Below are positions 12,001 through 22,699 of a stretch of 64,000 nucleotides of DNA, piece after piece. The translations under genes were made by a program, and so were the position numbers. The DNA is from Paragordius varius (Eukaryota > Nematomorpha). The notes under the pieces were generated by a model that made no database searches, was not told the origin of the DNA, and was given only the letters and a program-made list of their open reading frames with translations. The stretch spans positions 62,001-126,000 of the forward strand of contig OZ176057.1 in assembly GCA_964247055.1 (NCBI GenBank), given 5' to 3'. Position 1 is the stretch's first letter. Every line of letters begins with the position of its first letter.

Positions 12001-12194
12001 TGCACATGTAAATTTATTGAGTAAGGTACAAACAATTTGTAAGGTACAAATTTTTTTATATTTATAATGTATTTGTGTTAGAAATAAATAAATATTACAA
12101 TATTTTTTGTATAGAAATTTTTGGTTGTACCCCCACTGACCCCCGCCCTTTTCAGATTGTCCCGCTTTTTCCTTCAAAAAATCTGGTCACCTTA
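9018..12194. mobile_element. hAT transposon copy 1, fold-back form, hybrid right arm
   Basis: The left end TAAGGTGACCAGA and the right end TCTGGTCACCTTA are terminal inverted repeats. The left arm carries a broken plus-strand transposase (9360 to about 11110). From about 11230 to 12194 the sequence is an inverted, internally deleted copy of the same element: on the minus strand one again finds FTCART, NQNIIG and LLICYP. The element therefore folds back on itself around 11105-11235. The left flank TATATAAT is not repeated at the right end, where TTTATAGG is found, unlike in copy 2. Bases 9018-11308 look identical to copy 2 at 45288-47578; after that the two differ clearly. Copy 1 is best read as a recombinant whose right arm comes from another insertion. 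Confidence 0.85.
9360..11110 (+). pseudogene. hAT transposase with BED zinc finger (broken), copy 1
   Basis: The first piece (9360-9614, 84 aa) has a BED-type zinc finger: CLIC near residue 18, then HDITKHMETQKHKK supplying the histidines. The reading then shifts: 9592-9984 carries FHAVNHNHSF, FTCARTQAEA and the first catalytic region FLSLYSDASNHHHTKLFPTL. Later pieces include LGYSKTRWLAF (about 10250) and an open, ATG-less stretch at about 10350-10757 (WLEFLHNQ to WRDVQKSFDYI). The C-terminal hAT dimerisation signature AGTNAATERVFSTV is at about 10968-11009. Shifts near 9593, 9985 and 10340, plus stops near 10757 and 11030, leave no full protein. The family is hAT, of the BED-finger kind common in animals. 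The equivalent in copy 2 carries the same breaks. Confidence 0.85.
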
Positions 12195-12821
12195 TTTATA
12201 GGTAGTTTATGATATATTTTACTGTTTTTTGGAATATGGAAATCAGCTTTCATTAAAAGTTTAATTACAAATAATTTGCTTTAATTTTGTCATTTTCCAC
12301 CGCAAAAGTATAAATAACTTTCTTATATCATTCATAAGGTTTAAAACCAAAAGCATCATCATACGTATGATACATTTGCTATCAGAATATATATTTTATC
12401 AGGTTATTTTTTGTAGTTTATTACAATTACAACAATTTTAAATATATTTTATAAAGAGTTTTAAAGAGTAGAGTAGCCTTATATTAAATTTATTTGTATT
12501 GGCCATAATTACTGTTACCTAACGGACAATACTACTTCATAGTCCTTATACATCTGGATATTTAATTTTTTTAAAAAAATACGACAACAAATAGAACTTT
12601 ATATTGTTCGAAAACTCTTTTTCGCTTTAAAAACTAAACTAATATAGTTTTTTAGGTTTAGCATATGATTTACTATAAAAAAATCGTCTCGCATGAGATA
12701 ATTTAAATGCGTTTAAAATTATTTTACTGCATGTCTCAAAAATTTGACACAGGAAGTGTGAAGAATATATGCACTTTCAAAATAATAGATAAAAATTTAA
12801 GTATATCTAAAATTATTGTAG
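12195..12821. other. AT-rich gap between hAT copy 1 and first recognised AUH exon
   Basis: No feature was recognised. The 5' exons of the hydratase gene (mitochondrial targeting part and the start of the crotonase fold) should lie here or left of the transposon, but nothing convincing was found on the plus strand. Confidence 0.5.
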
Positions 12822-15800
12822 GAATTTTTCAATTGAATTAAACAGACCAACTAAAAAATGCCCTAAACTTAGAAATGCTCGATTTAGTACTGCTAATTTA
12901 ATTCATATTATTTCAAATAAAGCTAATAACTTTAAATATGTAATTTCATTAGTTTGAAGATATATTTTATAAAATATAGCTGTCGAATTACGTTGAAACC
13001 GCTTCAAAAGAAACTAATTGTCATGCAATCATCTTACGTAGCCTTGTTCCCGGGGTTTTTAGCTCAGGTCTTTTTCCCATTAATTAAATTTAATTTATTT
13101 ATCAAAAAGAGCCCATTTAATATTGGCTCCACTTTTTCGACCTAGATCCGAGCTCTATAAAGTATTTCGTCCAAAATCTTTTTAAGTTTTCCCAGATTTT
13201 ATTTGGATCAGTAAACCACGAACAAGCAATAATTTAGATGATGAATTTTGTGAAAATTTGTTTCACTATTTTGATAACTGTGGACGAGTATAACCTTATT
13301 TTTTATTTTAATTTGTTTTATTCGAATATCACAATGACAATTATTTTTTGGTTTATTTTTAGAGAGGGAATTGTTTTTTTAATTCCAAGGTGCTGGCTTG
13401 CCTTGTTAACACATGTTCAAAGTTTTTTACGAATTCTTTTAAAATGTTTCCATTTTCATTTGGGAATTTTATCCTAAATATGAGTGGAACATAAGCAGAT
13501 ACTGTGTGAGATTTGCAATCTCCACATCTGATAAGAAGTTCTTTTAGTTTTATTGTTTGAAAGCTAATTCCAAAACGATATTTTTGTCCGTATAGAATCC
13601 AGAATGAGGATATTCGTCAAAAGCCATCATTTAAAATTCAAATTTCATATTTACTTTACAATGTAATCACACGTTAGGTTATATATAAAACAAATATTAT
13701 GCTTTTCTTAATAAAATATTGATTTTTTTCAACTTGGTTATTTCTATTTTGATTGTTATTTGTAGCAATCAAATGTTTTGATTACTTTTTAGGGGCAGAT
13801 CTTAAAGAAAGAATATCTATGCCAATAGAACGGGTCGGAAATCATGTTCAAAAAATGCGCAATCTTTTCCAACGTTTCTTTCGACTTCCACAATTAACGA
13901 TTGCGGCTTTAGATGGTTCGGCTTTTGGTGGGGGTTTAGAATTGGCCCTATCGGCTGATATGAGAATAACCAGTATTTAATATACTTTTTATTTGAATTT
14001 ATTTATTGTGAAGGCAGAACGTTAAATAAATAGATACATATGTATATATATATATATATATATTTAAGTAAGAAAACAACTATTTTTATCCTTTATTTAT
14101 AGTTTTTTTCAAAAAAAGAAAAACTTTATCGCATATTTTAACATTAATCATAAGGGTTATCTTTAATATCTTAATTTTAGCACTTTTAATTTTTACAGTA
14201 TAGAAATTTATACGTATCAATATATATCATTTTAGCTGACACTTCTAAGCTTGATTTAGTTGAAACGAAATTAGGCATCATTCCTGGAGCTGGTATAGAT
14301 TTGAATATATATTAACGATGATTTTGATAATTAAATTTATATATTATTATTACATTACATGTTTTCACTCGTGAGAGCGGTCATGTTATACAACCTGTCT
14401 CGCCATAAAACTCTATCTATGGCGTCCTCTGCATTAAGCTCGTATTCTGCTAGCTCTCTTTTTACTGTATCTATCCATTTTGTTTTTGGTCGCCCACGTC
14501 CTCGTTTTCCCTCAACTATAAAACCATCTATTATTTTTGCAATATAATTAGAATTCTCCTTTCAATGTGCCCGAACCAACGTAGCCTATTTTTTGACATT
14601 CTTTTCACTATTGGTTCTCCTACAAATAAATCTATTCTCGATTCTGTCCTTTTTAGTTACCCCACACATCATTCTGAGCATTTTCATTTCAGTCACGTTA
14701 AATTGTCTTTCTTCGGATTTTTTGACACCCCATGTCTGTGAATTATACATCATTGAGGGCTGGACAACTGAACTGTAAATCTTACCTTTCACTCTAACAT
14801 CAATATTTCGATCGCATAATACGCTCGAAATTTTCTTCCAATTTACTCAACTGCTCTTTATTCTTAAATTAATATCGTCAGTTAACGAACCATCTGCACT
14901 TAACATAGCTCCCAGATATTTGCAACTTTCTTTACCCTTCAGAACCCAACTATCATCAACTACCATTTCATGTTGTGGACCCCCAAAAGTAATAAGTTCG
15001 GTTTTTGCTTTGTTTACTTTCAGACCATATTGATCCAGCATAACAACCCATCTGTTTACCGTTCGCTTTAACTCAATTAATGAATCAGACAAGATGATTA
15101 TGTCATCTGCATACATTAAGTACCATCCTGAACTCACATTAACAACCTTGGCTACCTCGTCCATACAAATTATAAACAATAAGGGGCTGAGTGATGAGCC
15201 TTGGTAGACTCCATGCTTTATTGAAAAAGGGATCTGATAAACCTTGTGGAGTTTTAATCCTGGAGGTGTGTGATTCGTACATTATTTGTAACAACTTAAT
15301 ATAACTTTCTGGCACCTTTTTACGACGGAGACTCCACCAAATAGTTTCTCTAGGAATCCTGTCAAACGCTTTCTCTATATCAATCAAAACCCCGTGTAAT
15401 TCTTTCTTTTTTTCAATGTGTTTTTCAATCAACCTCCTAACCGCATGTATAGGATCTACTGTTGACTTTCCTGGCATGAAACCAAATTGATTTCCTTCTA
15501 TAGATATCATTTTCCTGATTCGCTTTTCAATTATTTTTTCAAACAATTTCATAGTGTGCGACATAAGTTTTATCCCTCTGTAGTTACTACATTCATTTAT
15601 ATCACCTTTTCCTTTAAATAAAGGCACAGTTAAACTTTCCTTCCATTCAACCGGGATTTTATACGTTGAAACAACTTTATTAAATACACGCTCCAAAAAA
15701 TTTAATCCAGAATTTCCAAGCACTTTCCAACAATTTATATTTATGTCGTCCGAAGCTTTGTTGTTTGGCATTTCTAACAAATTAGATTCTACTTCCTTTT

Positions 15801-18800
15801 GTGTAATTGCTTCTATTGGTCTATCAGTAGCTTCAACTGTATTTGGCAAAAAATATCTCGCCTACCCCTTCATCAATTGGTAACACTTTTTCATGATCGG
15901 CTACAGGCGCGGAGAAGAACTTGGTATGTTCACTCCCGAGATGCGCGTAACTTTTGATTTTATAGGAAATCTTGTTCACATTCGGTGATAAACAGAATTT
16001 ATCTCATTATCTTCATCAATTTATTATCACTTTTATTATCCGGAAGAAATTATATCACTCAGAATTATAATCTCACATGAATTATTTCTACAGAACATAC
16101 AACTCCAAAATTTTCATCGACAATTTCATTCCCTAAAAACCATTCTTAAACATCAGTGGACATATCATACTGATTCTTTCTATTTATTCCTATATCTCAA
16201 TACACCACCACTAAACTAAATTCCTTCATGGAAAGCCATAATTCTAAAATAAGCTCCCGTAATTTAGAATTAAATATGGCCACCTGGAATACCCGTGGGA
16301 CTTCAGATAACAAATTGGATATAATAATTCGCGAAATGAAACGTTTAAACATCCATGAGACTCATATGCAAAACTCACACAAAATATACGACAATTACTC
16401 GTTTTATAACTCTGGCGGGGAACTCAAACGAAATGGATGCGGTTTCTTAATATCGAATAATCTTGCCAAACATACTGATATATATAGACCTATCTCCGAT
16501 CGTATTATATCCCTACGAATCAACACCAGACCCCAGGCTATAACAATATATCAAATCTATGCCCCTACGAGTGTTTCACCCGAAGACGAATGTGAAAAGT
16601 TCTATAATGAATTACAAATGGCTCTCTGAGAAACCAAGAAAGACATAACTTTCATCATCGGCGATTTTAACGCTATCATAGCTAACGATAAAACAGACAA
16701 GGTCACCGGTGGAAAAGGCCTTGGTAAAGTGAAATCCCCCGTGGTGAAAGGCTAATTGATTTTTGCCAACAAAACAATCTCTTTATAGCGAACACGTTTT
16801 TCAAACAACCTAAGAGACGGCTCTACACCTGGACCTCACCGTGTCGTAAACACAGGAATCAGATAGATTACATATTAGGAATGCAAAAATACAAAAGCTC
16901 ATTTCAAAACATCCGGTGCTACTCGAGTGCAGACTGCAACTCAGATCATAACCTATTAATGGCCAAGATCAAAATAAAGCTACAACTTCCTCAGCCGCAA
17001 AAAAACTTTTCCAAAACTAAATTGAACTACAAACTTATACCTGCCGATTTTACTCCAATCCTTAACAATAAATTTGAATCCCTAAAATACGAAACATTGA
17101 ACACAGATGATCTTTGGTCTACTATTCACAAAATTACCATCGAAACAGCTAAAGAATATATACCGCCCGCCACAACAAAAAACAAAAAAATCACCATATC
17201 ACAACAAAGCATCGACCTAATTGAACAGAGAAGAGTAGAAAAATCCAAGAACACTCCCCTTGAGTACAAAAATATTAATAATGAACTACAAAAAAGCATA
17301 AGATTTGACAAAGAATCTCATTATAATACAATCTGCGCTAACCTCGAGCAAGCTGCTAAATTTAATCACAACTATTTCTCTTATATTAAAGACATTCAAC
17401 CGCGCAAAAAACAAATATACAAAGGTCCTATGTCTCATTCAAACGGAAAACTTCTAACCGATAAAAAAGGAGTAATTAATTTATTCTCAAAACAATCAAA
17501 TATAACTGCCATGAACTCTGAACAAACTTATGACCCTCCTATACTAAAAGAAGAAATTGAATGGGCCCTGAAGCATTCATCAACCGGCAAAGCAGAAGGA
17601 TTCAATGATATCCCTACCGAGTTACAAAGACACATTCCCATAAAATTAATTCTTTCGTTATTTCAAAAAATTTTCAACGAGGCGACATTCCCGACGGACT
17701 GGAACAAATCACTAGTGGTCCCTATATTCAAAAAGGGCGATCCTAAACTATGTAAAAATTACCGTACAATAGCATTGATCAATCAAACCTCAAAGGTTTT
17801 CCTAAAAATAATACAAAACCGTCTACAACCATATGTCAAACCGGAAATATCAATGACACAGGCAGGCTTTAGAGAAAAAAGAGGATGCCGAGACATGATC
17901 TCAAACCTTAGATGGATAATGGAAAAAAACTGTGAATTCCAAATTGAGCTACACCTATGTTTCGTGGATTTCTCTAAAGCCTTCGATACCGTTCAACATG
18001 ACATTCTCTGGAAGGCCCTTAAACAAATAGGAGTTTCCGATCACTTAATCAAACTAATTAAATCCATATACTCCAACTCCTACCTATCACTTAACACCCC
18101 GCATGGCCCAACCTCTTGGAGCCCAATGAACATAGGTCTGCGTCAATGCTGCATTTTATCCCCCATGTTGTTCAACATATATTTGGAATGTATCATGAGG
18201 GATCTAAATCTGCCAGGAATAAAAGTAGGGGGTCACACTCTGACGACTCTCCACTACGCAGACGACACGGTTATCTTAGCAAATTCACAAACAAACCTCG
18301 AAAACAGTCTCCGAACTTTTATAAATGTGTGCAAAAAATACAATCTTACTTTAAACCTCAACAAAACTAAAATTTTACATATCAACTCCCCTCATTCCTA
18401 TGACTCGCTTCGGATTAATGGCGAAACAATTCAAGTAGTCAACGAATACACATACCTTGGAAGCATTATCAACAACTTAAGCTCCAGTTCCCAAGAAATA
18501 AGAAGACGCATAGCTATCGCCAAATGCGCTCTATCCTCACACTACAAGTTATGGAAATCTCATGACATACCCTTAAAACAAAAATCCGACTAGTAAATGC
18601 ATTAATCTTTCCTATCATGTTATACGGGTGCGAAAGCTGGACTATCAAAAGTGAAGACGAAAAAAGAATAAACGCGTTTGAAATGTTTTGCTGGAGAAAG
18701 ATACTTGGTATAACATGGAAGGACAAAATAAAGAATATCGACATTGTAAATAAAATTAACGCACAAACAACGCTTCGGGGTAAAATAATAAAACAAAAAT

Positions 18801-21800
18801 TCGGTTACTTTGGACACATTATTCGGGGCAATTCTTTGGAAAAGGATATTATGTTAGGAAAAGTAAATGGTAAGAGAGGAAGAGGCCGCAGACGTATTCG
18901 CTGGGTAGACGAAATCTTATCATTTTTCAAATTGTCACTGCAAAAACTATCTCAAAAAGCTCACGACAGAACCGAATGGAGGAAGTTTTCCTACAAAATC
19001 GCTAATGGTCGATAACCGACTACAAGCTCAACAACAACAACAACCCCTTCATCTAAACTCACAAAGTACTCTTTCCATCTTTTTAATATTTCTACATTTT
19101 CGCACAGCAAGCTTCCATCTTTTCCTTTTATTGCAGTCGCATAACCTGGCAAATCCATCCTGCGTTTATTCCTTTGCTGCGCAACTTTATACACTTTGTT
19201 TGAACCTTGCTTACTATTTAACTCATCACAAAATAAATTCATTTTTTCTTTCTTAACCTGGCCGACTAATTTTTTCAATTCCTTATTTAAACTTTTATAC
19301 TTATCTCTATCATCATCATTCCTTGTATGTCTCCATTTGTCAAAAGCCTTACCTTTTTCTCGTGACATCAATATTATTCTTTCACCGTAAAGCCAAGCCT
19401 CTCTGTATACTTGAGATTTTCCGCCTTCGAATCCACAAACTAGAGTTCCTGCCTTTTTGATTAACTAACTTACTTTATCCCAATCACCATTTAACCCACC
19501 ATCCTCGGATAACCGTATTTCTTTTATAAAAGCCTGCCTTTTTTCGGATAATTTCTCCCACTTGATACTTTTTAATCTCTTTGAATAAGAACCACTTTGT
19601 TTAGACTTTTCTTTCACGAAAAATTTACAAATAAGTAAATTATGTTGCGAACTAACCTCTAAGTTTGGCACGACCTTACAATCTATTACAAGCTTAATTA
19701 AGTCTCTTGGAACAAGTATAAAATCTATTTGATATTTGTTTATGCCGCTCTTAAAAGTTACTAGATGACTCTCTCTTTTTTCGAAAAACGTGTTCGCTAT
19801 CGCCAAATTGTGAGATTGTGCGAATCTGAGCAAATTAATTCCTTCCTCGTTTCTTTCTCCATAAGAATGTCCCCCGTGCCATATTTCAAAAGATTCCCTT
19901 TTTGAACCAAGATGACCATTAAAATGCCCACATAAAAACTTGACTCTGAGCTGAGGGAGAGCGAATATTTTTTCATCTAGAGTATCGTAAAATTCCTCCT
20001 TTTCTTGTTTCGGTAAACCTATTTGCGGGGCATATATACTAAATACCGTTATGACCTCGTTTCCTACCAAAATATCTAAATTCATAATTCGGCTGTTATA
20101 GCGTCTTACTTCTTTAACCTGATTGGACAATTTGGGATTAATGATAATTGCCACTCCATTTCGTCCGCCACTTTCACCTGAGTAATATAGCCGATAATTC
20201 TCTTCCAAAGTCCTTGCTCCGTTTCCGCGGTAACGAGTCTCTTGTAATGCCAAAATATCAATATGTTTAACTTTCATTATTCTCACAATATCATTTAACT
20301 TACTTTTCAATGAACCAACATTTAAACTAGCAAAATACAAACATCCCGTATTCCTTTGCATTTTCTTTGTATTATTGGCCACAACACCAAAACCGCGGCT
20401 GGTCAGGCCTGACCGGTTATTACTATACACATCAGTATTCATTTGACAGCTTTAAACAAACAAAATAAAAATAATAAAATTGAAGTGTCGACCTAATTAT
20501 GACAAATTGATAGATGTTAAAAAAAAACCTAGGCTATAGGTAAAAACGGAAATTATATTTCGCAATAAAAAATTTAAAGCAAAATTTATGTATAAAAAAA
20601 TATAAATCAAGGGTTATTTTATGTGTCATAGTAAAAAATAAAATAAATAGTGCTACAATACTTATCCAAGAATATAATCTATATATTTAAGAGAATATTA
20701 ATAGGCAAATTATAGGAAAAGGCCAACGGTAAATCCTACGTCCAAAAACAAAAAAACAAAAATGGGAATAGGTATGTTATAACAAAATTTAAAGTATAGG
20801 AGTGATAAAAGAGAGAATAAACTTTGAAGATAAATAGATATAATATAAAATAAATAAGAATTTAGAATTTTTCGTATGTGTAGTGGTCGAACGCGCGCGC
20901 GTAACAACAGTTGTATATAATAATTAAATTTATATATAAATTCTAATAACCTTTTATTATCATTTAGGTTCATTTTCAAATTTTACTAAATTTTTGCGCT
21001 TAGTAAAGGATTTAGAACACTGCTTTCCAACGCGAATAATTTGGAGAATTTAATTAAATAATAATACTTGAAACAAATCGAATAATTTCAGGTGCGAATT
21101 ATAATTTGTAAGATATGGAAAAAATAAAAATGCAGATAGAAGGATCTCATTGATTGGGCTTATAACATAAAATATTTTAGATTTTATCTTGGATTTTTGA
21201 GAAGCAAGAATTTTTAATATGTTGGGCCTCAACAAAAAAAGAGCACTGCTTTAGATTAATATTGTAAGACTGAACGTAATATAAACAATAAAATTATTAT
21301 TTTTTATGTTAAGAGCTCTTCCTTTAAGAAAAACTACCTAATTTTTAAGATTTATTTTCCTTTATAATAATTAAAGGTGGAACCCAAAGATTAGCAAGAC
21401 TGATTGGTACTCTTAAAGCTAAAGAACTCATTTTCTCCGCTTCTATTATTGATGGACAATTGGCCGAACAGCTGGGTTTAGTTAATCAATCCATCAAAAT
21501 TGACCACATACCTAGGACAGGTTTTTAATTCAAACACATAGCTTAAACCCTTTTGAAACCACCAATTATTTTTAACCAAAATCATTATGCTTATTTTAGA
21601 GGCGGTTAATGTTCCGATTAACGATTCAAGGAAAATGTTTTTTAAATTACTTTTTTCCAATTTTTTACCTGAATCTCTATTAATCGAATTCCTTTGTTTT
21701 GGTATATGCAGTAAAAGTAGATTTTATACGGGCAAAACGTAAAAATTTAAAGGCAAATATTTTTTTTCAAAAGACAACAACACTTTTTAAACCTCGATTT

Positions 21801-22660
21801 TTTTAATTTTAACTCATTGTTTGAATTTGGAATGATGAAACAGAGATGTATAACATAATCAATTAAATATATAACGATGACTAAATAATTATAAAGGAAA
21901 ATTTTAGATTTAAAAAGTATGGTTGTCTTTTGAGAAAAAATATTTATTTTTTTTTACGTTTTGCTTGATTATCCATAATTGGACTTTCTTGACATTTTTT
22001 GGAAATATTAAAACAAATGGAACCATATTTTTAGGTCATAAATATTACTTTGAACCGGTGAAAAATAGTAAAAATGTCTATATCCGATTAGATTACAAAT
22101 TTTTAATCATTTTTTATAATTATAGCTCATTTATTATAATAGAGAACAATTCAAACGAACATAGGAATGTCATTTTCCCAGCTTACGAAAGATCCTTGGA
22201 ATTAGCAACTCAAATTTTGCGAAATTGTGTAAATAATTCATCTAAATTTATATCCAAATATATTATTTACCTTTATGTAAAATTTAAAAGAGGTTATTGA
22301 ATGTAATAATTAATTAAGCTTGTGTTAATCGATTTTTTTCTATTGATTTAGGATAAATCGGTTTCAACCTTTGGTTTTCTAAAAAACATTATTATGCTCT
22401 AATATTATTGGTAGAGTCCTTTGAGTATTCGTTGTGCTAAAAAAGCCATAGATGAAGGAATGGACACAACAATAGAAAATGGTTTAGAAATTGAAAGAAC
22501 TTGTTATAAAACTGTACGTAAAATTCCAATAAATAATTATGCTTTTAAACAATTTGTCTATAATAAATTTCATAATATTTAGGTCATTTATTCAAACGAC
22601 AGATTGGAAGGCTTAAAAGCATTTACCGAAAAAAGGAAACCAATTTTTAAAGGAAATTAA
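12822..22660 (+). CDS. AUH-like enoyl-CoA hydratase (methylglutaconyl-CoA hydratase family), 5' end not found
   Basis: AUH proteins are mitochondrial crotonase-fold enzymes that hydrate 3-methylglutaconyl-CoA in leucine breakdown; some also bind AU-rich RNA. Exons: 12822-12886, 12980-13067, 13793-13972, 14236-14292, 21377-21520, 22143-22228, 22415-22513, 22583-22660 (TAA). Phases agree at the joins. Conserved features include [20 protein letters not shown] (spliced), the oxyanion-hole region [40 protein letters not shown] with the catalytic-type Glu, and the C-terminal [15 protein letters not shown]. Order and spacing match animal AUH as I recall it. The first exon matches GI..L..NRP..KNAL only if the frame shifts once after FQLN and back before NAL; the second shift is in an A run. 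This could be base-call error or decay. The start and targeting peptide are not seen. One 7.1-kb intron holds two LINEs. Confidence 0.85.
13068..13792 (+). other. AUH intron, no other feature seen
   Basis: This 725-bp intron lies between exons ending CAG|GTC and starting TAG|GGGCAG. Short open frames inside it, such as 13238-13477, are AT-rich and hydrophobic and match no family I know. Confidence 0.6.
14042..14063. repeat. (TA)n microsatellite in AUH intron
   Basis: An alternating TA run lies in the short intron between the exons 13793-13972 and 14236-14292. Confidence 0.85.
14360..15849 (-). pseudogene. LINE reverse transcriptase, 3' half (broken)
   Basis: From 15849 leftward the frame carries the RT fingers and palm: [40 protein letters not shown] and [19 protein letters not shown]. 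It then breaks near 15190 (just before the usual QGC box) and resumes with the catalytic [12 protein letters not shown] and the thumb region [26 protein letters not shown]. It breaks again near 14840 and continues as [20 protein letters not shown] basic tail, [15 protein letters not shown], is readable at about 14440-14520. RTE/BovB proteins show this order. The copy is dead by at least three shifts, although YADD itself is intact. A further break in a T run (about 15852-15857) separates it from the 5' half. Confidence 0.85.
15864..15874. repeat. Target-site duplication, left copy (nested LINE)
   Basis: ACCCCTTCATC occurs here and again at 19043-19053, exactly bracketing the inserted plus-strand LINE. 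It belongs to the older minus-strand LINE, where it encodes part of the DEGV reading. Only one copy is needed to rebuild the older element. Confidence 0.88.
16228..16880 (+). pseudogene. LINE endonuclease domain (broken), nested element
   Basis: The first frame (16228-16629) has the endonuclease start [14 protein letters not shown], the acidic NIHETHMQ box and [10 protein letters not shown] stop follows MAL at 16627-16629. After it the same protein continues with [13 protein letters not shown] and [10 protein letters not shown]; then come a shift and another stop, and [12 protein letters not shown] joins the frame that becomes the RT. The SDHNLL box lies just inside the next feature. The catalytic Asp, Asn and His motifs are present, so damage is limited to a few shifts and stops. 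Confidence 0.85.
16881..18593 (+). CDS. LINE reverse transcriptase, long open frame (nested element)
   Basis: This 570-residue open frame holds the end of the endonuclease ([14 protein letters not shown], about residue 20) and most of the RT. It shows [15 protein letters not shown], the [19 protein letters not shown] block, [15 protein letters not shown], palm [21 protein letters not shown], and the catalytic box [11 protein letters not shown] near residue 460. The usual RQGC motif reads RQCC. The frame ends at a single shift: the sequence after it reads as the expected continuation [20 protein letters not shown]. This intactness contrasts with the older host element. The start given is only the first in-frame start after the break; it is not a real translation start. 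Confidence 0.88.
   Translation: MQKYKSSFQNIRCYSSADCNSDHNLLMAKIKIKLQLPQPQKNFSKTKLNYKLIPADFTPILNNKFESLKYETLNTDDLWSTIHKITIETAKEYIPPATTKNKKITISQQSIDLIEQRRVEKSKNTPLEYKNINNELQKSIRFDKESHYNTICANLEQAAKFNHNYFSYIKDIQPRKKQIYKGPMSHSNGKLLTDKKGVINLFSKQSNITAMNSEQTYDPPILKEEIEWALKHSSTGKAEGFNDIPTELQRHIPIKLILSLFQKIFNEATFPTDWNKSLVVPIFKKGDPKLCKNYRTIALINQTSKVFLKIIQNRLQPYVKPEISMTQAGFREKRGCRDMISNLRWIMEKNCEFQIELHLCFVDFSKAFDTVQHDILWKALKQIGVSDHLIKLIKSIYSNSYLSLNTPHGPTSWSPMNIGLRQCCILSPMLFNIYLECIMRDLNLPGIKVGGHTLTTLHYADDTVILANSQTNLENSLRTFINVCKKYNLTLNLNKTKILHINSPHSYDSLRINGETIQVVNEYTYLGSIINNLSSSSQEIRRRIAIAKCALSSHYKLWKSHDIPLKQKSD
18590..19015 (+). pseudogene. LINE RT C-terminal domain (out of frame), nested element
   Basis: This is the RT C-terminus, shifted from the main frame. 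It contains [32 protein letters not shown], the [10 protein letters not shown] block, and the basic tail [16 protein letters not shown] typical of RTE/BovB proteins. It ends at TAA just before the CAA tail. It belongs to the same protein as the preceding open frame. Confidence 0.85.
19043..19053. repeat. Target-site duplication, right copy (nested LINE)
   Basis: This is the second copy of ACCCCTTCATC. The minus-strand LINE resumes immediately after it (YFVSLDEG read on the minus strand). Confidence 0.88.
19054..20442 (-). pseudogene. LINE endonuclease and RT linker, 5' half of the interrupted element
   Basis: From 20442 leftward, a 325-residue frame encodes an apurinic-type endonuclease: [39 protein letters not shown] and [10 protein letters not shown]. 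Two catalytic positions look lost: the usual GDFN reads GHFN, and the usual SDH reads SQH. After a stop near 19465 a second piece (19371 leftward: [29 protein letters not shown]) leads to the insertion point. RTE proteins have this linker between endonuclease and RT. The damaged active site agrees with an old copy. Confidence 0.85.
20461..21376. other. AUH intron / possible LINE 5' UTR; no gene seen
   Basis: This AT-rich sequence holds one short CG run (about 20889-20899). Whether it belongs to the minus-strand LINE or to the host intron cannot be told, because no second target duplication was found for that LINE. Confidence 0.5.
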
Positions 22661-22681
22661 TTAATTGATCATGTTTTATAT

Positions 22682-22687
22682 AATAAA
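22682..22687 (+). promoter_or_regulatory. Candidate poly(A) signal of the AUH-like gene
   Basis: AATAAA lies about 22 bp after the stop codon. It is plausible by position only. Confidence 0.4.
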
Positions 22688-22699
22688 TTTTATTATATA

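Larger units (their letters stand above)
15875..19042 (+). mobile_element. RTE-type LINE nested inside the minus-strand LINE, near full length
   Basis: A non-LTR retrotransposon of about 3.17 kb, close to the usual 3.2-3.3 kb of RTE elements, is flanked by an 11-bp target duplication. It has a 5' leader of about 350 bp without coding, an endonuclease and RT protein (16228-19015), and a short 3' end with a CAA-repeat tail (CTCAACAACAACAACAA, 19027-19042). Both this and its host element are RTE/BovB-like, but the proteins differ clearly, so they are different families. This one is younger, because it interrupts the other and is less decayed. Confidence 0.9.
14341..20460 (-). mobile_element. RTE-type LINE in AUH intron, split by a second LINE
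   Basis: This minus-strand non-LTR retrotransposon lies antisense to the host gene in the intron 14293-21376. The 5' piece (20460 to about 19054) carries the apurinic-type endonuclease and the start of the RT linker. The 3' piece (15874 to 14341) carries the RT and C-terminal tail. The tail ends with a TAATAATAAT run on the minus strand (14341-14352), as is usual for RTE elements. Joining across the inserted element at the ACCCCTTCATC duplication restores the reading [13 protein letters not shown]. The 5' boundary is uncertain: 20443-21376 has no recognised coding and could be 5' UTR or host intron. Several frame breaks make it inactive. Confidence 0.85.

Noticed and set aside
13238-13477. 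79-residue hydrophobic frame between AUH exons
   Set aside because: It lies inside the intron joining two well-matched AUH exons, and its composition is what random AT-rich sequence gives.
18991-19371. The [16 protein letters not shown] end of a minus-strand frame as real protein
   Set aside because: It is a read-through from the older LINE into the reversed CAA tail of the inserted LINE.
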